A DNA stretch of 64,000 bases from positions 126,416,294 through 126,480,293 of the forward strand of contig NC_134949.1 of NCBI RefSeq assembly GCF_965638725.1. The letters run 5' to 3'. Below the pieces are notes generated by a model, which was not told the DNA's origin, searched no databases, and was given only the letters and a program-made list of their open reading frames with translations. The position numbers were made by a program, and so were the translations under genes. Positions 60,453 through 64,000 of this stretch are shown here, one piece after another. Each line of letters begins with the position of its first letter. Within the stretch, counting starts at the first letter, position 1. The DNA comes from Aptenodytes patagonicus. Taxonomy: Eukaryota; Chordata; Aves; Sphenisciformes; Spheniscidae.

Positions 60453-60606
60453 CTGCTGTTTCCAAGGGGTGCTGTAGGTATTCTTCCAAGTGTTCCGCAA
60501 TATGATTACAAAATTCCTCTGTGCATTTCCCTACAAAGCAGCATTCTTTCCATTCGCATGGCAATATCAATTCAGCGTTCTTAAATTTGCTTCCAGGGGA
60601 CATTGC
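60453..60606 (-). pseudogene. HINFP-like exon A (start codon, zinc finger 1)
   Basis: Acceptor AATTTTAG|GCAATG places the ATG (60,603-60,601) three bases into the exon, so an upstream non-coding exon is expected. It encodes MSPGSKFKNAELILPCEWKE and then a C-X4-C...H-X3-H finger (CEWKEC...HIAEH), matching the first finger of HINFP. Donor AGCAG|GTCGTT is weak: +3 C and +5 T, unlike the other donors here. Confidence 0.8.
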
Positions 60607-62209
60607 CTAAAATTTTTAGGAGTACAGAGAAGTTCTAGTTATCATATTACATTTCTGTAAATTTCTTTTGTAAAAATAGCAGTTCAGATTACAGGCTCCT
60701 AGATGACATGAACGTTTCTTTTTTGTTTGGGTTTTTTTGTTTGGGTTTTTTTTTTTTTTATTATTACTGGATACATTATTTTAAGAATCTAAGGCCATAT
60801 TTTGCAAACATTTACACCTTGCCAGAAGCCACAAGTTGTAACATTTTCATTACAACCACACAGTAAGAGTCCTACGATCACCATCCCAAACATCTGCTGA
60901 GGATGCCTTCATTGTAATTTAACTGTACAGCAGTACTGTAAAACCTCTTTCCACATAGAAAGCCAAAGTAACCATTACCAAGAGTGCAATTCCACAGTCA
61001 CTTTAGCCTGACATCAGTGTGGGCTCCCACTGAAGAGGGCTGATTCCATGCACCCCTTCTTGTTCTTCTCAAGATCCAGCTCCGGAATTGGCACAGCCGG
61101 CCACTAAACTGGTGAGAAAACTGATCCAGCTGAAAGCTAATTCTTGGGGGGAATGATAGACAGAGGGCCGAATCAGTTTTCTGCTCAACTGGATGCATGT
61201 TTGTATCAGTATGAAGGAAGCAACAGGAATATAAACGAAGGAGAAATAGTTCCACCGTTTTTTCATGACGCTGAACAGATGTAACGGCAGCAAACTTTAT
61301 TAAAAACTACTGGCCCTTTCTCAGTGGTTTTCCACCCCCCTACTCTTCCCTGTGTTACTAGCTTCAAAGATCTGCCAGTTCAGCTGCTCAGAGGACCACT
61401 CCCTAACTTGCATTATTCCCAGCAATCTGAATTAGTTTTAAGAGTTTAAATAGCTTCCAAGCAGATCAGCTGATGGATCTCAATCAGCAGCAGACTTTGG
61501 AAGGAGGATGGTAACAAGCAGCTGGGAGGAGGTTCTTCATTTTCTCATCAACACATACAGAGCTGGAAGACAAACTCTGTCCCATAGCCTAAAGCATCAG
61601 TATGAAAGTCTGACTGTGTCTTCCCTGATGCGCTTACTGATTCTATTGATTAGAAGTCAGGCACTGACATAATACCAGATTAAAAAAAAATAGCATGCAA
61701 GTGGAAAAGCACGCAGGAATCAGTATGCCAACGCAATGGCGTTAAGCAGACACCATCAACATAACTGGCAGTATTTTTGTACTTCCGGCTACTAAAAATG
61801 CCAATTTGGAAGCATTCCCCCACTGGCAAGTTAATTACCAGAAAACTTCCCAGAGAGCTGATCATCTTACATTGCAAGAGGGACTCCTCTTACATTGTAA
61901 CAGTTTAATCTAAACTGCTACAACCAACCCTTTCATTTCACCAATGCCCCATCTTACTGACCCGAAGCAGAAAACGCTGGCATCCCCAAAGGCACACTGA
62001 AAGGTAAGAAGACTGCCGTTTATGCTACACATTTAATAATCCATTGCCAAGTACTTTATTAAAGTTATTCCAGACACACTATTAATACTACTGGAACAAA
62101 ATATTTCAAGTTATAATTATTCTAATTGACGAATGCCGGTATCCACAATACCCTAACAAGCAGGCTACACTAGAGGCAAAAACGACCAGAGAGAAAACTC
62201 TGGGAGCGA
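60607..62209. other. Presumed 5' UTR intron of the HINFP-like pseudogene
   Basis: Sequence between the exon A acceptor (60,607) and the CpG island. No coding feature is seen. T-rich low-complexity sequence occurs at 60,718-60,770. Confidence 0.5.
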
Positions 62210-63150
62210 CCTCGAAATCCTCCCGTCCATCACGACACGGACCCTCACCGCCTTCCCCCTTCCCCCCGCCGTCTCCACACCCCACCTCAGCCGCCTACAG
62301 ACCCCCCGCTATCTCTACACCCCCACCTCAGCCGCCCTTAGCTGCTTTCGGCTGGGGGGCGGGCGGGAGAGAAAGCAAGCCCTCCCCGGGCAGAGGGGGC
62401 TCTCCACACGCCTGACCAACGGCACTAACCGACCCCGGGGAGGGGGACGGGAACGCTGCAGAGCGGGACGGGCAAGAACGCGCACCTGCGCCAGCCGCAG
62501 GGGTGCGCATGCGCAGAAGCCGTACCCAACGGGGGGAGCCGGCTGGGCTCTCCCCTCACAGCGCGGCGCGAACGGGCGCGCTCGGGTCGCCGCCGTCCTT
62601 CTCCTCCAAGCGAAGGCGGAGCGGTGGCCGAGCCAGGCCGTGGGTTGCCCCGCGGTGGTGAAGCCCATGGCTTTGCCTGAAACCGGAGTCAGTGTGCGGC
62701 CCGCCGGCCGTTTACGGTCGCGGCGGTGATCTGTCCCCCGCCGCGCTGTGCGGAGGCAGCCTCAGAGGTTTATTCCCCCATTTTAAACCCTCCCCCATCA
62801 AGACGTTTCCCAAACCCGAGGGGTGCCCCGCGTGTGGCCGGGCGGTGGCCGGGGCGGGGCGGCGCAGCCAGGGCCGCGCACCTGCCTGGTGCGGGCGGCT
62901 GGGTGTGCGGGGACGTGCCTTCACTGGACCCGATCCATTTCGCTTCCTTTGTGGTGCAGGGTAACGAGTCCCCGCAGCTCACGAAGGCCTCGGAGGCGGA
63001 CGGTGGCATGTCCCGCGGGCCCCCATTTCTGGTGCCGGAGCCAAGGCTGAACTGCCAGCTCACGGGCAGGGATGGGGGAGCTGCTGGTGGGAGGCGAATG
63101 TCCAGAGGAGAAGGGAAGCAGGCAACGGCCCGCAAAGGCATTTACGGTGG
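62210..63150. promoter_or_regulatory. CpG island, likely promoter of the HINFP-like locus and possibly of a rightward gene
   Basis: GC-rich, CpG-dense DNA beginning about 1.6 kb upstream of the HINFP-like start codon. A perfect NRF1 site lies at 62,504-62,515. A plausible minus-strand first-exon donor, GCGCAG|GTGCGC, lies near 62,484-62,489. Open frames on the + strand between 62.69 and 63.15 kb have no recognised product and are typical of islands. It may be a bidirectional promoter; boundaries were judged by eye. Confidence 0.65.
62504..62515. promoter_or_regulatory. NRF1 consensus palindrome
   Basis: TGCGCATGCGCA, an exact match to the NRF1 (nuclear respiratory factor 1) motif, inside the CpG island upstream of the HINFP-like pseudogene. 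Such sites are typical of housekeeping island promoters. Confidence 0.6.
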
Positions 63151-64000
63151 TTAAAACGCATCTTCCTATGACTGCTGTTGTAGCTACCACTGAGCAATCC
63201 CACTCACCACCGCCCGCCCTCTAACTCTCCCATTTATAGTGCTGTTAGTTTAGACTAAACCCCACCGTTTTCAATATCCTTCGCACCAAACACAGGCACC
63301 CTTAAAGGTAAGAGTGTATTAGCTGGCAATGCACGCTATTGAGAGCTGAGTCTTTGCAGCCAAGTGTAGGAGACCACACACATTCAGTTACTGCTTCCAG
63401 ACTCCGCTAAGTGTCCCGTGCAACCAGAATTTGTGATTTCTTGCAAGCATTAATTGATTACAGCAAGTTCTCACTCTTCTTGAATTACTTCTTAAACTAC
63501 TCTTCATTTTGATAAAATGCTTACACTTAATTTCTAGACATTTTTTAAAGTAGGTAGACTCAGAAATACTGGCTATACTGCAAGAAGACAAAGCAAATTA
63601 AGAAGGAAATGTGTATGCTGTATAATTAGAATGACAGCTATCCCTTTACTAACTAGAAATGCTCCCAGGGGTGACTGGATTACTTTAAAGCAACAGCAGT
63701 AAATAGAGCACTCTTTTCCAAGACTTTTCTGCCAGGAACACCTCGTATCTCTATTCAATCCACTTCTTTCTTAAATAACCACACAAGTATATCATGCCTG
63801 GAGGAAAACTTAGTGCGTGTTGGGATTTGCATGTATTTCATGGGAAAAAAAGTAGTGGAAAAGGGAGGAGTGTGAATGAGAAGTACGTGCATTTGCCTTC
63901 AGGACAAAGTTTCTCATTTTTCTCTGTGATTACGCAATCTAAGCTCTTCTTTTGCATCTTTAAAAATGGTGCTTTGTCATTGATTCCACTGTCTCTTCAG
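63151..64000. other. Unannotated right end
   Basis: Composition drops back to A+T-rich beyond the CpG island. I see no exon, RNA gene or repeat that I can support. Confidence 0.6.

Larger units (their letters stand above)
44224..60606 (-). pseudogene. HINFP-like (histone H4 transcription factor-like) pseudogene, 9 coding exons, introns kept
   Basis: Nine minus-strand exons, all with GT/AG borders and matching phases, align in order with HINFP (MIZF), the C2H2 zinc-finger protein that activates replication-dependent histone H4 genes. Diagnostic matches include [48 protein letters not shown] followed by LTLHLRKAH, and RYKEDDEGHMSL. Conceptual length is about 468 residues against 517 in human HINFP. 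The frame is destroyed by an indel in exon B (59,278-59,300), TAG at 55,210-55,212, an extra T in a T7 run at 51,112-51,118, TGA at 47,314-47,316 and TGA at 46,134-46,136. A zinc-ligand His is also replaced by Arg in exon C. Retained introns exclude a processed copy, so it is a decayed duplicate or a lost paralogue. Mostly intact zinc ligands imply fairly recent decay. The alternative, a cluster of sequencing errors, is unlikely with three nonsense codons. Confidence 0.88.

Noticed and set aside
62692-63154. Overlapping open frames on both strands in the right-hand CpG island
   Set aside because: Arg/Gly/Pro-rich translations in all frames, with no match to anything recognised; typical of CpG islands.

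Overview
This window looks like vertebrate nuclear DNA, most likely from a bird. Genes are split by GT-AG introns, and there are truncated CR1-type LINE 3' ends. One of these ends in a doubled ATTCTATG 8-mer, which is typical of avian and other sauropsid CR1. There is also one MIR-like SINE remnant. I see no bacterial-style operons, rRNA, tRNA or CRISPR arrays.

Layout: (1) 1-14,114 is intergenic, with moderate to high GC on the far left, microsatellites and homopolymer runs. No gene there can be supported, apart from a very tentative 19-codon coding tail at the left edge. (2) 14,115-37,704, minus strand, holds a complete RIPK4 gene: a receptor-interacting serine/threonine kinase with a C-terminal ankyrin repeat domain. 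It has eight coding exons whose splice phases join into one 789-codon reading frame, close to the 784 aa of the human protein. Its start codon lies in a CpG island (about 37.3-38.2 kb). (3) 37.7-44.2 kb is the spacer between the two genes. (4) 44,224-60,606, minus strand, is an intron-bearing relative of HINFP (histone H4 transcription factor, formerly MIZF). I could trace nine coding exons with intact splice phases, but the frame is broken by two indels and three in-frame stop codons. I therefore annotate it as a non-processed HINFP-like pseudogene. (5) A second CpG island (about 62.2-63.15 kb) with a perfect NRF1 palindrome lies upstream of that pseudogene. It may be the pseudogene's old promoter, or a live promoter shared with something beyond the window.

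Nothing suggests the two loci form a pathway; they are neighbours. RIPK4 is a keratinocyte/epithelial kinase, while the HINFP family binds histone H4 promoters. The most notable observations are the decayed HINFP-like gene, a 76-bp perfect spacerless palindrome just inside RIPK4 intron 1, and an antisense CR1 that abuts the RIPK4 ankyrin-exon splice acceptor and appears to supply its polypyrimidine tract.
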